64,000 bases of DNA from Symbiodinium natans. Its lineage: Eukaryota > Sar > Dinophyceae > Suessiales > Symbiodiniaceae. The position numbers and the translations under genes were made by a program. Of this stretch, positions 1 through 12,172 are shown one piece after another. How positions within the stretch are numbered: position 1 is the first letter of the stretch; the number at the start of each line of letters is the position of its first letter. Under the pieces are notes generated by a model. The model had not been told where the DNA came from and did not search any database. It was given only the letters and a program-made list of their open reading frames with translations. The DNA is taken from assembly GCA_905221605.1 (NCBI GenBank), contig CAJNDS010002378.1, forward strand, positions 285,001 through 349,000, in the 5' to 3' direction.

Positions 1-180
1 TCATCACCCCGCTCGAATCAGATACTACACGCCTTAGTAGTTAATAGTGCCTGCTATGCCAGAGCATCAGAAACAAACCTGCTGGAATTTGATACCCCAA
101 GCCTTACAAGCTGGGTGGGATCAGGGTCCAGGGTAATGTACCAGAGCACCATAAACCTGGAATCAGATACTCCACGCCTC
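1..180. repeat. Degenerate tandem repeat, unit about 70 bp
   Basis: Three related units are visible. Each contains a variant of GAATCAGATACTACACGCCT near 15, 83 and 158. Spacing is about 68 and then 75 bp, and the first unit may be cut by the window edge. No coding function is apparent. Confidence 0.55.
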
Positions 181-1220
181 ACAAGGAGTGGGGTTGGAGG
201 GACGCCAGGGGGCTGGGCTGGGTCAATTGGTCGCGTCCTCCGAAGGGTTGGTTTCCGAATCATCCGTGTACCAGTTTCCGATTTCCCGTCCTGGCTTCCG
301 AATTCAGCCGTTCTGGTTTCCGACTTGTCGAGTTGCAAAAACAGCCATCCCGTCCTGTGAGGCGACAGCTTCGAAGGATGGAAGGCAGAACGGGGGGTCA
401 TTTCATGCAGCCACTTCCTTGCGAGCCCTCGTGGCCAACGCAGGACAAGTAAGTCCTAGAGCTCACGCTTCATCCGAGATGTCAAAGATCATGCTGCAGG
501 CAGAAGCTCAAGCGTGCAGCGCCTAGCTGTCAGTGATCAGATCTTGTGGGGGGCGCGCGCAGCTCCGTGGCCGATGTCCGACACGATCAGGTCTGAGGTG
601 CATCTAAGGCTGGGGCAAAGGCACACAGAAGGCACTCAGGCAAAGAAGGCTTCACATGCGGTCGCGACTGCTTCTGTATTCGATGCAGAGGGGCCCGTCG
701 ATTATTGCGTGATCTTCATTAGGCCCCCCCCCCCCCCCCACCCCTGGAAAGGAAACAAGGCCCCTCGACAGACAGCGAAGCAGGCGGCTTTTCCAGTTTT
801 CCAGGTGGGAAGACTGGCCAGAAAGAGGGCGCAGCGAACTGCTTCAAGGCTCTGTTCCAGCCACAAATAAGAATGCCTTCTATCAATACATCCCAGTTGG
901 TTCACAGCCATTCTGTGGCAGGCAGCGCCTTCTTCACAACCAACTGCCCAGGCCAAGCCAGCAGTAGCACCGATGGCTCACAGCATTTCTGCTTCTTCAG
1001 ATTCGGGGGAGGCCGGCTCAGAAGCACCTTGCAGAAACGAAAAGAACAGACGAGAACAACTCAAGGTTCACTGGTGAGAAGTGTGAGTGCGAATGTTCAA
1101 TACAAACGTGGCTTGGTTTATGTGCAGAGCAGCCATGCGGAACTACACCAGAGTCATGAGTGGAATGGCCTGCCAAGCTCTGGTAACTCTACGTCCAGCC
1201 GGGTCAACCGAGCAGTGATG
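181..1220. other. Region without a recognisable gene
   Basis: Short open frames occur on both strands and none shows a family signature. The block holds a run of TTTCCGA/CTTCCGA-type words at 250-330 and a poly-C tract at 723-739. Nothing else could be supported. Confidence 0.5.
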
Positions 1221-1283
1221 AATGCCCTCAAAACTCACCCAATGCCAGGAAACTAGGCTGACATTGCCGCCGGGTTTGGAGGA

Positions 1284-2890
1284 GTGGAGCGGCCTAGGAC
1301 TCAGTGGAGCACTTATGGTCAAGGCGCAGAAGTCTTCGGCAGCCCAGGGACGAAATATGATGCTTATTCGGCTATGCACCCGTCACGAGTGGGGAGCCCG
1401 GCGTTGGCTTTTGATGGCTGTGAACTGGCTCCGAGTTCAACGAGAGTAGAGGCGACAGCTGTGATGCCTGGCGGCGACTCCCAGGCAAAGTCCCTAAACA
1501 CCTGATTGTTTCTGCGAATCCGATTGCTGACGCCTACTCACCTACTGTTTCTGTTTGATGCCCCCTCCCGGAGGATATGTATTTCTTCCAAGAGAAGTTC
1601 GGCATGCCCATGTCATCCACATTGCCGGATGTGGTACTGACCTTGACTGCTCTGAGCTCGCATACACAATCATGCACAGGACCTTTGAATACAACACGGA
1701 CTGTGAAACGGGATGAAACGGGGCAACAGCTGCTGGTGGCTAAGTCCGACATGTGTCTGGGTTTGCCGGTGCCTGCCGACCAAACAGGCCACTCGCAGAG
1801 AATCATCCATGAAGCGCCACCCATAGCGATTCACATCATAACGTTCGTCCGCAGGTGAAGCGGCCGATGTTCCTGCTTACGTGCACGTGCCGCTCCGGAC
1901 CTGCTCCTATACAGAGCTGCACAATGCTACGCACGTGACTGTTGGGAGCAGTTGGGGAATCCGACAGCCTGCCCAGGCTGGATGAAATCGATGCAGACTT
2001 GCTGAAAGGAGCCTGGGCTCGATTCGCATGCCCTGTCCTTGACCATCAGCCCTGTCTCACGCAGGAGTGGCTGCAGATGCCAGTCCTGCGCTCAGAAGGG
2101 TCCGGAGCTGCCTTACTCCAAAGCCCCTTACACTACAAAGCCCGGGGAGCCTTCAACTTGCGCCCTTCTTAAGGCAGAATCTTCCCTGGCCCTGCATGCC
2201 CGAGGCAGCACCACGGATGCGAGTGAGGTCAGCACCATGGACGAGCCCATCGCGGAGGTTCGCTTAAAGAAGTCTGTTAAGAAACCTCTAAGTTTGGAAG
2301 AAAATCCCGTGTTTTTTGGGTTATTTTCATTTTGATCGGCCTCGCCGGGAGAGGAGCCGTGGATGGAAAGTCGATCTCCCAGCTGCCAGCTGCTGGAAAT
2401 TCTTTGTATACGAGTGCGAGACGAAGCACCCAGAAATCAAGAGTTTCAAGTGTCGCCTTGGAGCTGCTTGAAAGTGCCACCCCATGGACTGAACGCCTTT
2501 TTGGCCTGTCCCAGCTGCCCCACGATCTTTGGGATGTTTTTTAAGGCTATGCTTACACTGCCTGGTACGGCAACGCAGGCCTGCCCACAAGTCTGTACCT
2601 GTTGCTACAGATGCTGACGCCCAGCCTCTCCCACACTCCAAAAGGGGGATGATGTAACATGTCAGGTGCTGGAAGCGACCTCTCAGGCTATGGCAATTTT
2701 GGAAATGAAGGCATGCCAGCCACTCAGGAGTTCGGCTTCCCGCAATCACGGCCAAATTGCAAGAAGTCTTTGATTGCGTACGTCCCCCCCTCGTCCCAGG
2801 CTATCGGCGTCCAGTCTCAGCCTTACCTAGCATCAGGTCAAGCAAAAAAACCGGTACAAGCCTGTACAATCAAAACCGGTCCAGGTGCCA
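1284..2890 (+). CDS. Tentative multi-exon gene, unknown product
   Basis: Several + strand stretches read like protein but lie in different frames, as expected for short exons. Near 1284-1500 there is a Gly/Tyr/Ser-rich stretch (STYGQGAEVFGSPGTKYDAY). At 1561-1712 a frame reads PPPGGYVFLPREVRHAHVIH. At 1860-1945 a frame reads DVPAYVHVPLRTCSY. At 2075-2335 a Ser/Thr/Lys-rich frame occurs. At 2399-2470 a frame contains KFFVYECETKHPEIKSFKC. Near 2659-2745 another Gly/Tyr-rich stretch (SGYGNFGNEGMPATQEF) appears. I do not recognise the family. The exon boundaries, and whether all pieces belong to one gene, are inference. Some pieces may be chance frames. Confidence 0.25.
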
Positions 2891-3240
2891 GGAGCTGATC
2901 TTGTTTGTCTGTTGTTTCTGTTGGTGAGAGGTTGGAGCGCGTGGAACGAAGGTCCTTCGCTCAGCACAAGAACAGTGGAACTTCGTTCTGCCACCAAGCA
3001 CATGTGCTGAAAGCATCCGGCAGCCGCACAGTGCGTAATCATTGCAAAATCTGGGTCGCAGCCCCATCCTGCCGAATTTGCATAGGTTTCCGGCGTGTAA
3101 ATCATGTTGAGAACGCTGAGAATTATAGCCACATCGCACAGACCCCGGTCTCAAATGGTCTCAAGACATGTTCGCCGTATTAACCTTCCTATCGAAGTTT
3201 AATCATCTCCTTCAAGTTGAACTGGTAAACACACACGTCC

Positions 3241-3400
3241 GTGCGATGGCATCCGATGGAGGGTCCGGATCTTAGAGAGACCGGTGATGTCATGGCAGCT
3301 GATGGATCTTTTGCAGCCAGGTCTCCTTTATCCCCCGGGGTGCTTGAGAGTACGTCCCTGCTGGAAGACATCATCAAGGTCCCACGGGTTTGGTTGGCAT
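3241..3400 (+). CDS. Possible exon, unknown product
   Basis: One + frame reads smoothly as protein, with words such as VMAADGSFAARSPLSPGVL and SLLEDIIK, before it becomes less protein-like. No homologous family is recognised. It lies upstream of the VHS gene on the same strand and could be an early exon of that gene, but no junction can be fixed. Confidence 0.2.
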
Positions 3401-4162
3401 GTGTCAAGTTGTCTCAGTCAGAGGTGAGATGCCACTGTAAAGCAACAAGGGGCAGCATGCAGAAAGACAGGCTGAGACGGTGCTGATCCATGTCGTATGT
3501 CCGGTTGTCACACGCTGCACCCCATCGTGCGTAGGTTGTTTTGTCAGCTTCAGGGCCCCAAGAGAATGGCAGAATGCCTTTTTCTGTCGTGGCAGCTTTA
3601 GGAACTTGCTGGGAGTGTTTGATCATGTAAACCGTGTAGCTCCACCATGTGGGGCTTCGCGTGACTCCAGGAGATTGCTCGCGTTCCATCGCAACTGGAC
3701 GCGGAGAGTGTCCAGCAGGAGCTTCTGCGGCAACTCGGTCCGAAGGTGTAAGGACCCACCTAAGTCGCCTGCGCCAATCAGACTTACAACTTACAACTAT
3801 TCATCGGGATTCTGTGGCGTTCATTGCAGGCTTTACGACTTGTCACGCTGGGGAGCTGGCAATGCCACGCTGGCCCGCTGCTTGCGGTGCCTGAAAGACC
3901 CGTGCTGTGGCAGCAGAACCGAAGAGAGATGCCAAGCCTTTCCGCCCTGCACCCTCTGCTTTTTGGGGCTTTCTATTTCAATGAGGCTTAAGGCTTTGCT
4001 TTGAGGGCAAATAACCACTTCCCCCACCGACACCCTGAACACGCCAACAACACAGCCTGGTCACTACTGGTCAATTTCAACTTTTCCTGGAGATCAGTGC
4101 CCCTGACTGCAGGAACGAACCCGTGAGTGGCAAAATCGCGATGATGCGTGCTGGGTTCTGAG

Positions 4163-6150
4163 AGCAACACACTGCGGATACTCGAAGCACTTCGTCTAAG
4201 ACTAACAGTGCCAGATGCTAGGGAGTCGTGCAAGGTGCTTGATTTTTTGATGGACGTGAAAGATGGCCAGCTCGCGGACGCTTTTTCCCGCGAGCTGAAA
4301 TTCTTCGTGAACATCGCGAAGAAGACTAAGGCGTGCATTGCTCGGTGCGTGTTTCGGTTCGGTGTGTGACATCTGAGTGAGTCTGAATGAGCCTGAGTGA
4401 GCCTGAGTGAGCCTGAGTGAGTGAGAGAGTGAGTGAGCGTGATCTAAGCCTACCAACTTTTTTTGCATGTGCGCATGTGCGCATGTGTGCATGTGCGCAT
4501 GTGCGCATGTGCGCATGTGCGCATGTGCGCATGTGTGCATGTGTGCATGTGTGCATGTGTGCATGTGTGCATGTGTGCATGTGTGCATGTGTGCATGTGT
4601 GCATGTGTGCATGTGTGCATGTGTGCATGTGTGCATGTGTGCATTGCATGTGTGCATGTGTGCATGTGTGTGTGTGTGTGTGGAAGACGAGTTCTTTGCA
4701 GGAGAAGGAGCGGCGGAAACGTGTTCAGCTTAGTTTTTTGGTGTTCTTCTCCGAGTATCCTCTTGTAGCCTCCTTTGCGAAGACCGCAGAGACTGCTTAG
4801 ACATGTAGACATGTGCTCAAGGACGCCCAACCTCCGTATTCTCCAACAAGGCCCCTGCAGAAGACATCGAGGCGATGCTTTCAATTACTTTGGAGCTGCT
4901 AGACAAGTGGGGTCGACACTACGAGACGACAGCAAGCCCCAACGGAATGAAGATCGTGGAGGCCTGGAGGGAGCTGACCAAAGAGAATGTCCGCTTCCCC
5001 CACAGCCCCGCGGAATACGCATTCCTGACGAAGCCCTCGGCCAGCCGGGATGCTGGAGCTTTTGGCTTCGGCTTCGGGCCGAGTATCTCGAACACCTCGA
5101 ACATTTCGAATTCGAGGCCTTCGGCCCCTTCTGGGGCCCCTTCGGCTTCGGGGACAGAGGAGGAGCTCTCCGAGGAAGTCCTGCAGAGCCTCTGCGCCGG
5201 CGTGCAGAGTGCGCTGGCCCAACACGGGCATGGCTCTCCGGAAGTGGCGGAGGCCAAGGCGCACTTTGAGTCGACGCTGGCGCAGTGGCAGCACGCCGCA
5301 GCAGAAGCGGTGGAGAAGGGTGACATGGCAGCCTACGAACGCCTCTCCGAAGTCGCTGTTCGATACGCAGAGCAGGGAAACAGACTCGACTCATCTCATT
5401 CGCAGTCGCCATCCATCTCGACAGAGTTCTCGAGGACTCTTTCTGGCGTGTCCCCATCGCCACCAGATTCGGACACCATGCAAGAAAGCCACACGAGTTC
5501 ACAGAAGAAGCATCGGCGCCGCAAGAAGGAGGTCCAGGAGATCCAGGACGCCTTTGAAGTCCAGCCGGATGTGGCGATGACTCCGAGCTTCGGGCATCCT
5601 CAGACCAGCTGGGAGGAGGCGGAAGCAGCGGATGCGGCCGCCGCCTACCGTTCTGGCGAGTTTGGGGGAAGCTTCGGCTTGGGTGCCAGCTTCCCTTCAG
5701 ATCCTGGGAACTCCGATCCTTTCGGGGCCCAACCGGGTACGGAGAATTATGGAGGCTTTGGGGCTGCCTTCCCTGATCCCGGCCTCTCGCAGTTCGGCAG
5801 CGCCTCGCTTCTTCATCTCATGTCAGTCATGTCAGCTTGTTAGAGGTCCGTGTGATGAGGCGTGTTCAGTCGCATTGCAGCAGGCATCTTGAAGGCACGC
5901 GCCGCACGCAAGCACTGGCTTCATGCTGCGTTTTTTGCGAGGTGACCAGGCCAGTGTGCAGGGCACGCACGATGCCTACGGCGGGTACGGTGACTACGGC
6001 GCTTACGGCGCCTATGGCGGAGGCCTGGGCTATGGCTATGGCGGCCACGGCGCGAGCACGCCGGGCTTCGAAGCGCCAGAGAGCCAGCCGACAGAAGCTT
6101 CCATCGACGACCCACACTCTCGAGGTGGACGGGGTGTGCCTAATGCCTAA
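4163..6150 (+). CDS. VHS-domain (TOM1/GGA-like) vesicle-trafficking adaptor, 5' end incomplete
   Basis: Three exons join in frame: 4163-4330, 4851-5796 and 5942-6150 (stop TAA). The first and second rebuild the C-terminal half of a VHS domain: helices reading LRILEALRLRL and CKVLDFLMDVKDG, then LELLDKWGRHYE and EAWRELTKENVRFP, the usual end of VHS. A helical, GAT-like segment follows at about 5161-5390. Then come a basic stretch (HRRRKKEVQ), a Gly/Phe-rich part, and a tail of YGGYGDYGAYGAYGG type. VHS proteins bind sorting signals or ubiquitinated cargo at endosomes and the Golgi. Both introns appear to use GC donors with AG acceptors. The first intron carries a 217-bp hexamer repeat. Exons for the N-terminal half of VHS, and the start codon, were not found. 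Identification as VHS is from motif shape; the precise subfamily is not resolved. Confidence 0.72.
4464..4680. repeat. Hexamer microsatellite (GCATGT)n with GCATGC-like variants
   Basis: About 36 units of GCATGT/GCATGC-type hexamer run into a short (GT)n tail. The array lies wholly inside the first visible intron of the VHS gene. It is open in several frames on both strands only because a 6-bp unit preserves frame, so those frames are not genes. Confidence 0.95.
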
Positions 6151-7200
6151 CATGGCTTGGGGTTCTCGTTGTCCTTGGCTTTTTTGGGGCCAAACTCTGT
6201 GCTGTGTCTTCAAGAAGCGCCTCGCTTTTTAGGCGATGCCTTCAGCGGATCTGCAAGCGCTATGCTGGCCATGGCTGCGACCTCTGGAGGACCTCCCGGG
6301 CACGGGGAGACCGCAAAGAGCAACATGCAACACTGCAACACACAGCCTTACTCGTGCACTAGCAGAGGCAGTAGAGGGAGAACGGGGCGCCGCAGAGAGC
6401 GAGGGAGGAGAGAGAGGCAGAGAGAGCGAGAGAGGCAGACAGAGGAAGAGAGCGAGAGAGCGTGAGAGCTCTTACAAGGATGCCCGTAGAGAATGTTGGC
6501 TACTGAGTTCCGAGTTGCCGAAACGAGCGAGAACCTGCCTGCAAAGGCGACAGGCTTCCCTCTGTGACGGATGAGGGCTTTGAGACTCCGGAGGTCAGCG
6601 TCGGCGTGGGACTTGGGAGAGTGACCGGACGTAGGCGAGCCAGCGTGTGTCCCCCGCTTCCACGATCCCATTCTCCGTGGCCCCTTGGCCTTTTTCTGGG
6701 ACCCCCAGAACATCAAGGGTCCGTCTTGTATCAGGAACCCAGCGTTGATCAACCTTGGATCCACAAAACGCCGAGGCCACCAGGCCAAAGGTGAAGATTC
6801 CCTGCGCCAACTCTGCGACCAGTTGCAGGCCGAGGTTCGCCTGAGTTTGAGAGGGTATTCAAGCAACCGGAAGCCTATATGCATATACATACATATATAT
6901 ATATATGTAATGCACGAGCAGTGACAAACAAGTCTGTGTGAATAGTTATGTCTAGGAACATATGTACACACACACACGCACACAAATGGTTCTAGAAGTT
7001 CTAGATGATTGTACTTTTGGTGGTTCGGGGCTGGTGGTTCGCGAGCGGCGAAGAAGTTTGCATGACATTCTGATGGCATTGGGAAATTGGCATACTGTAT
7101 CAGTGCGGAATGAAGGACAGCCACTGGGACGCCCTACTGTAGCGTAAGCTAGTCGGGAACGTAATCTTGAGGTGTATGGTTTGGTGATGGACCTGGGGAG
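6151..7200. other. Intergenic or UTR sequence with microsatellites
   Basis: The stretch between the VHS and coiled-coil genes holds a GA-rich tract (about 6370-6470), a short TA tract (about 6883-6906) and a short CA tract (about 6963-6985). I see no gene that can be supported. Confidence 0.5.
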
Positions 7201-8474
7201 GTGGAGTCGCTGAAGGGCCAGCTGCGCAGCAGCTCCAGCAGCTCGAGTTCCAAGGAGCTGAAGGCACCAAAGAGGGCTTTCATCAGGGATTGGGGGGGCG
7301 GCTTTTCGTCGTGGGAGGGGTGCATTGCGTCGTTGGTGGTCATGCTCAGGCAGCTCAAAAGCGCATCAAAGAGCTGGAGCTGCAGGAGACGGATCAGCCC
7401 CAGCACAGCGCGGCTGCACCCCATGTCCCACAAATCCCACAATTCCCACAGAAATCACACTTTGCTACTGCATTATTTCCCTTCCCTTCGGAGGAGGGCC
7501 AGGGCAACAAGGATCTGACCATCGCAGCTTTACGGGACACCAACGTGCAGATGCAGGCCACAGCCAATCAAGAAAGCCGTGAGTCAAACTGGAGGTGTTT
7601 TCTCAAAAAGCATCAGTCTCAAGTCTTCTCAGTTCGTCGTCAGCGTCAGCCACTTTTTGCTTGCGAGGCCGAGCTTGACCGGCGCTGTGAAGATCTCGCA
7701 GCTGCGCGGCGCAAGGCCGCGGAGGAGCTCCGCCCCCTCCCGTTTTGAGAGCGAATTCATATGCGCATTTCATATGCGAATTCATATGCGAAGTCGCTTT
7801 CATGTTGATGTTGATGTTGTGAAGATGGAGAGACGCAGTTCTTGTAGGCCGAGAAGCGCTTGGGAGAGAAGGAAGAGGTGCGGGGCCTGATCTTGCGCAG
7901 AAAAAGAAAGGGGGCCATGAAAGGAGAGACTCTTGGTATCTCTTGGTATGGGGGCCTTCATGTGCTGCAAGGTCTTCTCCGACACGTGCCAGCGCCTGGT
8001 CGAAGCACAGCAGCACATAGCGCAGCTGGAGGAGGAGCTCGCCCACTCCAGGGAGGCAAAGCATGACAAAGCCTTTCAAAGGGTCTTCTTTTTTTTCCTT
8101 TCCCCCATATGACAGTGGCACACGACTCCGCCTCGCAGCACCCGAGGAAGGCCAGGAGAGTAGCAACAGAGCAAGGAAGGTCGTCCACAGACTCATCACG
8201 CTACCGGATGCTGCCGGCACACCGGCAAACTCTCCAACCGAGAACACCCTCCCCCACTCTAAGCCTGAGCCGGGTCAGAAAGGCCGTTCAACAGCCCGAG
8301 TGCTCAACAAAGTCAGCCCGTCGCAGGTCTCTGCGAATGTTTCTGGTTTTTCTCCATTACCTTTTTTTCTCGCAACATGCTCGGAGGCGTTTCCTTGGAG
8401 CGTTTTCTCTGCTTCGTGTTGCGCAGGTCCAGGATTCACTTCAGAACCGACTGCAAGGCCGGGGCATGCTTTGA
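7201..8474 (+). CDS. Multi-exon coiled-coil protein
   Basis: A series of short exons, each preceded by AG and starting with G, encode Glu/Lys/Gln/Ala-rich heptad-like segments. They begin at 7201 (VESLKGQLRSSSS), 7350 (AAQKRIKELELQ), about 7492 (KDLTIAALRDTNVQMQ), 7668 (AELDRRCEDLAAARRKAAEE), 7972 (DTCQRLVEAQQHIAQLEEE) and 8427 (VQDSLQNRLQGRG). The pattern is that of a long alpha-helical coiled coil, structural or tethering. No family is identifiable, and the first and last exons are not fixed. A further exon at 9332 could belong to it. The frames change between exons, so introns rather than frameshifts are the likely explanation. Confidence 0.55.
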
Positions 8475-9103
8475 GTTTGTGCCGTTCGCACCCATCTCCC
8501 TCTCCCTCTCAATGAGTCACGGATGGTGCCGTTCCCATCAAAAGGACAAGGCTGAGGTACACTTTCCTTGCACCAGTCACCAGAACAAGATCCCACGACG
8601 TCGATCCCAAGTCAGCAGTGCTCATGCTTTCTCAGTTCCACCAAAGAACGATCTCCAAGAAACAAGTTGTGATGGATAGACCTTGCTTTGAGGCGCCCGA
8701 GCTCAACAGACGGTGGCTGAGGTTGAGCTGAGGTGCCGGAAACAGCGCAGTTGAAGTCAGTTGAAGCAGGTGAAAGCTCTGAGTTTCTGTGTTCGAGCGG
8801 CGTTTGACATGGGATACTTTCTTTTTTACGAAGATGCTTTTGCGGAGATTTGCATCAGCTGAGTCTTTCTGAGGCAGGCAAGGCATGCGCTTTCCTCGGC
8901 CACCGGCCTGGAAGTTGACCCGCGCAGGCTCCAGAGCACGGGGGAAAAGCGATAGTTTTGATGAGATGGGTATCCACAGTATGGTGATTTAGTCGTGAGT
9001 AGCGAGAGCTGCGTTGCAGTGCGGAGTGCAGCGAGCCGCGCAGCGACACCTTGTGATTCCCAATGCGGCAATGAGGAGAAGCATTCCGTACGGTGGGGGC
9101 GGA

Positions 9104-9184
9104 CTTCCGGCAAGTGGGTCTCTTCCAGCAAGTGGGTCGCTTCCAGCAAGTGGGTCTCTTCCAGCAAGTGGGTGGCTTGCAGCA
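9104..9184. repeat. 18-bp tandem repeat, about 4.5 copies
   Basis: The unit is CTTCCAGCAAGTGGGTCT with single-base variants. The length is a multiple of three, so it stays open in frame (repeated SSKWV). I treat it as a minisatellite rather than a coding repeat because no flanking coding frame is recognised. Confidence 0.85.
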
Positions 9185-9331
9185 AACGTTGCTCCATCTG
9201 ACTTTCAAGCGCCCCACCTCAGCGTGAGTCAGGCAGGGAGCTGGGTGGCTTGTGTCTAGGAAGCCGTGATAACCAGAACGGTAGACTTTTTGCAGCTCGA
9301 GAGTTGCACTGTGTTGCGCCCCAAATTTCAG

Positions 9332-9380
9332 GCCGACGAGCTGGCTTCCTCGTTCTCCGACAAAACATCGGTCCCTGGAA
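9332..9380 (+). CDS. Possible short exon, unknown product
   Basis: After an AG acceptor at 9330-9331, a + frame reads ADELASSFSDKTSVPG. It could be the last part of the upstream coiled-coil gene or an exon of the downstream AP-2 gene. The donor site was not determined. Confidence 0.25.
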
Positions 9381-10015
9381 GGTCAGAGCGAACTTGATGA
9401 ACACTGACTTTTCCGACTTTCCCAGTGGTTCCCTGACATGATCGTGCCGCAATTGCTACGCAAGCTAAACACGAAATTACATCGCCACGCAACATGTACG
9501 AATTACTCAGAACAATACGTATCCTTGCATCGGAGAAGAGGTTTCGGGAAGCTTTGCGCGCAGGTTGGAGCCGGAGGCCGATGGCAGGCCTGGAGGGTTG
9601 CTTGTAGTAAGGCTTGTAGTGTCTTCGTAGTGTCTTCGTACCTATTTGAGAGGCCCATTTCAAACAACATCCTTTCGAATTCCGCAATGAGGCCGCCAAA
9701 GGCGGCAGCTCTGGTGCGGAGCACTGCCGAGGCATGAGCTCTGCAGTTTCTTGCGTTCGACTTTCTTGTGACTGCACACTCCTTCGCTCATTCTGTCAGA
9801 CGTGGGCGCGAACTCCCCGGATTTGGCAGCCACTGGGAGCCCTGGTGAGGCACGACTCTGCAGGCACAAGCCGCGTTCAAGCCGATCTCAGCCACATCGT
9901 CTGACAGGCGGATGCCCCCATCGCAGCCGCCTCAATTTGTCAATTGACGTTGGCGGAGCACCGATCGAATTGATCGAACTACCAAATTCCACACCACCGA
10001 AGGAACGAGCTCGCC

Positions 10016-11412
10016 TTGAGAACCGCCGCGCACTTCCGCGACCTGCTGACGAAGCCGCAGGGCATCCTCTACGAAGATCAGCAGGCCAAGGGTCTGGGTG
10101 TTGACAGCATGTCACAGCTCTCGGCGTTCTGGCTCAAGGTCCTCCTTGCCTTGCGCATGCGCTTAGCACCTTCAACATCCACTTCTCGACCGAGAGTCGA
10201 ATTTGAGGTAGGGCGCTTGAGGTACGGCTTAGGAGGGTGGAGTGCGTCTGCTTTTCATGAGGTTACGCTTTCCAACCGCCGACTGCTCAGACGACTTTGG
10301 TATACCTTGCTGAGTTGCCGAGATCTCTTGCTTTCTTTTTGCTTTCTTTTTCCTACTCCGAGGCAGCGGACATCAGATTCACGACGCACGCTCAGTGTCT
10401 TCTAGCTTGATCTCTCTGTAGCATCTGTCTTTTGCCATGTGCTTTGCCAATCCAGAGAGCATGGTCCGACCAGGACATCAAGCTGCAACCAGCGGCGGAT
10501 GCGCACAGCCAGCATGCCCAGCCTGATCGTGTACAGTATCCTGCTCATGGGGTAGTTCCGGGTAGTTTCAGCAACTCAGCGGTGCCTTGTTAAGCTCTCG
10601 GTTCTTGAGGCGTGGCAAGCCGCTTCGACTTGCATCTGCAGGCAAGACATCGGTGAACTCAGTAGACAGCAGTACCAGTAGACTCAGTGGATTGAGTGTC
10701 GCCGAGTACAGCAGGCTCGGTAATCTCACAGGCACGACCAAGATGCACGTGGCAGGTCGTTGGCCACAGCGGTGCTGGCCACGCATCGTCGATGCTTTGG
10801 CCGCAGCACCAGCTACAGTTTCAGGGCAGATTGGAGGCAGGGTCTGCTGGTGTCATGTCCGCTTCACGCTGATTGATGGTGCCTAGAATCTGGATTCAGT
10901 CCAGATTCTCGAGGCATTCCAGGTGCGAGGACTGCTATTTGTAGGAGTTCTGATGGCCACGAGGTATTTGGCGTGGTGGATTCTTCTGATGGGGGCCCGC
11001 AGGCACAGTAAATCGATTGATTTCTTTGCTTCGAGTGCGCAGCACAAAGTTTTTTGGCCAGGTCGACTTGTCCTACCTTCTGCCCGACAACCAAGCTCTC
11101 AGGCCACCTCACCTGGGACCTCACCTGGGACCTCACCTGGGACCTCACCTGGGACCTCACCTGGAACCTCACCTGGAACCTCACCTGGGACCTCACCTGG
11201 GGCTTCACCTGGGACCCCAGCCCCCCGTCTTTAAGGGAATCTCAGGGGAAGCGTCTGGCAGGGCTCGCTTGCGCCTACCTCTGGGTGCTACGCGGCTCAT
11301 GGCCCCAGCGCCCAGCAAGCCGTTGGCCCCAGTGCGGGCGCTGCAGCTCTGGGACGCTCCAGTCACTTCGGCCGCAGAGGTGTGGAGTTCAGATTCAGAA
11401 TCTAACTTCTGA
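10016..11412 (+). CDS. Probable AP-2 complex alpha-adaptin appendage exons
   Basis: Three segments resemble consecutive parts of the alpha-adaptin ear. At 10020-10090 a frame reads HFRDLLTKPQGILYED, like the family pattern 'L..K..GVLYED..IQIG'. At about 11061-11100, after an AG acceptor, a frame reads VDLSYLLPDNQAL, like 'LDFSY'. At 11230-11400 a frame reads ARLRLPLGATRLMAPAP and then ALQLWDAP, like 'LRLP..L.KF..P....FF..W'. AP-2 alpha binds clathrin accessory proteins at the plasma membrane. The order and spacing fit the family, but individual matches are weak and junctions are not resolved. The N-terminal trunk exons were not found in the window. A 12-bp repeat sits in an apparent intron between the second and third segments. 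Confidence 0.45.
11106..11216. repeat. 12-bp tandem repeat, about 9 copies
   Basis: The unit is CCTCACCTGGGA with few substitutions. Frames across it read as simple four-residue repeats on both strands, which is a consequence of the 12-bp period. It lies between the second and third AP-2-like segments and is probably intronic. Confidence 0.9.
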
Positions 11413-11923
11413 GCTCTGTGAGTTCCGGGCTGTGTGGCAAGTGGCAGCGGCGCATGCGTGGGCTGTTAGAGTCGTGCTTGTCGCGGCTAAGGAATTCGAA
11501 CACACGGAGGTTGACCTCTCAGCAGATCCTGGGCAGGTCTTGCTGCGGAAGGTCACATGAGTGGGTGCAGTCTACTGAGGTCTCGTGTGTCTGCCAGCTG
11601 CGCCCCTCGCTGGCGGGGCGTGTGGGAGCATTTGCCGTGTGGCAGGCAGCTACGATTCGCTGGTTTTCCACCCGCTGGAAATTCCATCCGCTGTGTCTCT
11701 TCTTGCGTGTGATCTTCGGTCCCCTTCGTTCTTCAGGCCCTGGAGATGGGCGGTGCCCTCAAATGTTTGCCAGGCACGTGCGCTGATTGTACGGGTGACA
11801 CTGCATGGCCGAAACGCAAGAATGGAGTGCAAAGCTTGGCCCATTAGCTGCCGGCCTCAACACCAATTTTAGCGAAAGAGAGCTGAAATATCCAGCGGTT
11901 ACAATTAGGAGGAGTCAGCCGCC

Positions 11924-12172
11924 TTGAGCGCAGGTGCCGGGGGCTTTCGTGGCGCCCTCTTCGGCGGCTCCTACGCCCCCCTGGGACCGACGGGTTCGGG
12001 AGGATCCGGCTCCGACGATGCCGTGGACGTGCTGATGAGGGCCGAGCTCGGGCCGATTCCCGAGGCCGAGGCCTCGACGCCCCGCGCGAGCAAGGAGGCG
12101 CGGCGAACACGTCGAAGAGGGGGTGCGCGAATAGTGTTAAACAAGATCGCTGTCACCACGAAGAAGTCTTAA
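11924..12172 (+). CDS. Possible C-terminal exon, Gly-rich then basic, unknown product
   Basis: This + frame is open to a TAA. It reads as a Gly/Ser-rich stretch (GGFRGALFGGSYAPLGPTG), an acidic stretch, and a basic tail (RASKEARRTRRRGGARIVL). GC content is higher than around it. It may be the 3' end of the AP-2-like gene or a separate gene just upstream of the amidohydrolase. The family is not recognised. Confidence 0.3.
   Translation: MSAGAGGFRGALFGGSYAPLGPTGSGGSGSDDAVDVLMRAELGPIPEAEASTPRASKEARRTRRRGGARIVLNKIAVTTKKS

Noticed and set aside
4202-4884. Several open frames on both strands reading repeated His-Thr-Cys or Val-Cys-Met-Cys-Ala units
   Set aside because: They run across the hexamer microsatellite, whose 6-bp period keeps all frames free of stops. 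The array lies in an intron of the VHS gene.
11054-11234. Frames with repeated Thr-Trp-Asp-Leu, Gly-Thr-Ser-Pro or Gln-Val-Arg-Ser units
   Set aside because: They are products of a 12-bp tandem repeat that is open in all frames.
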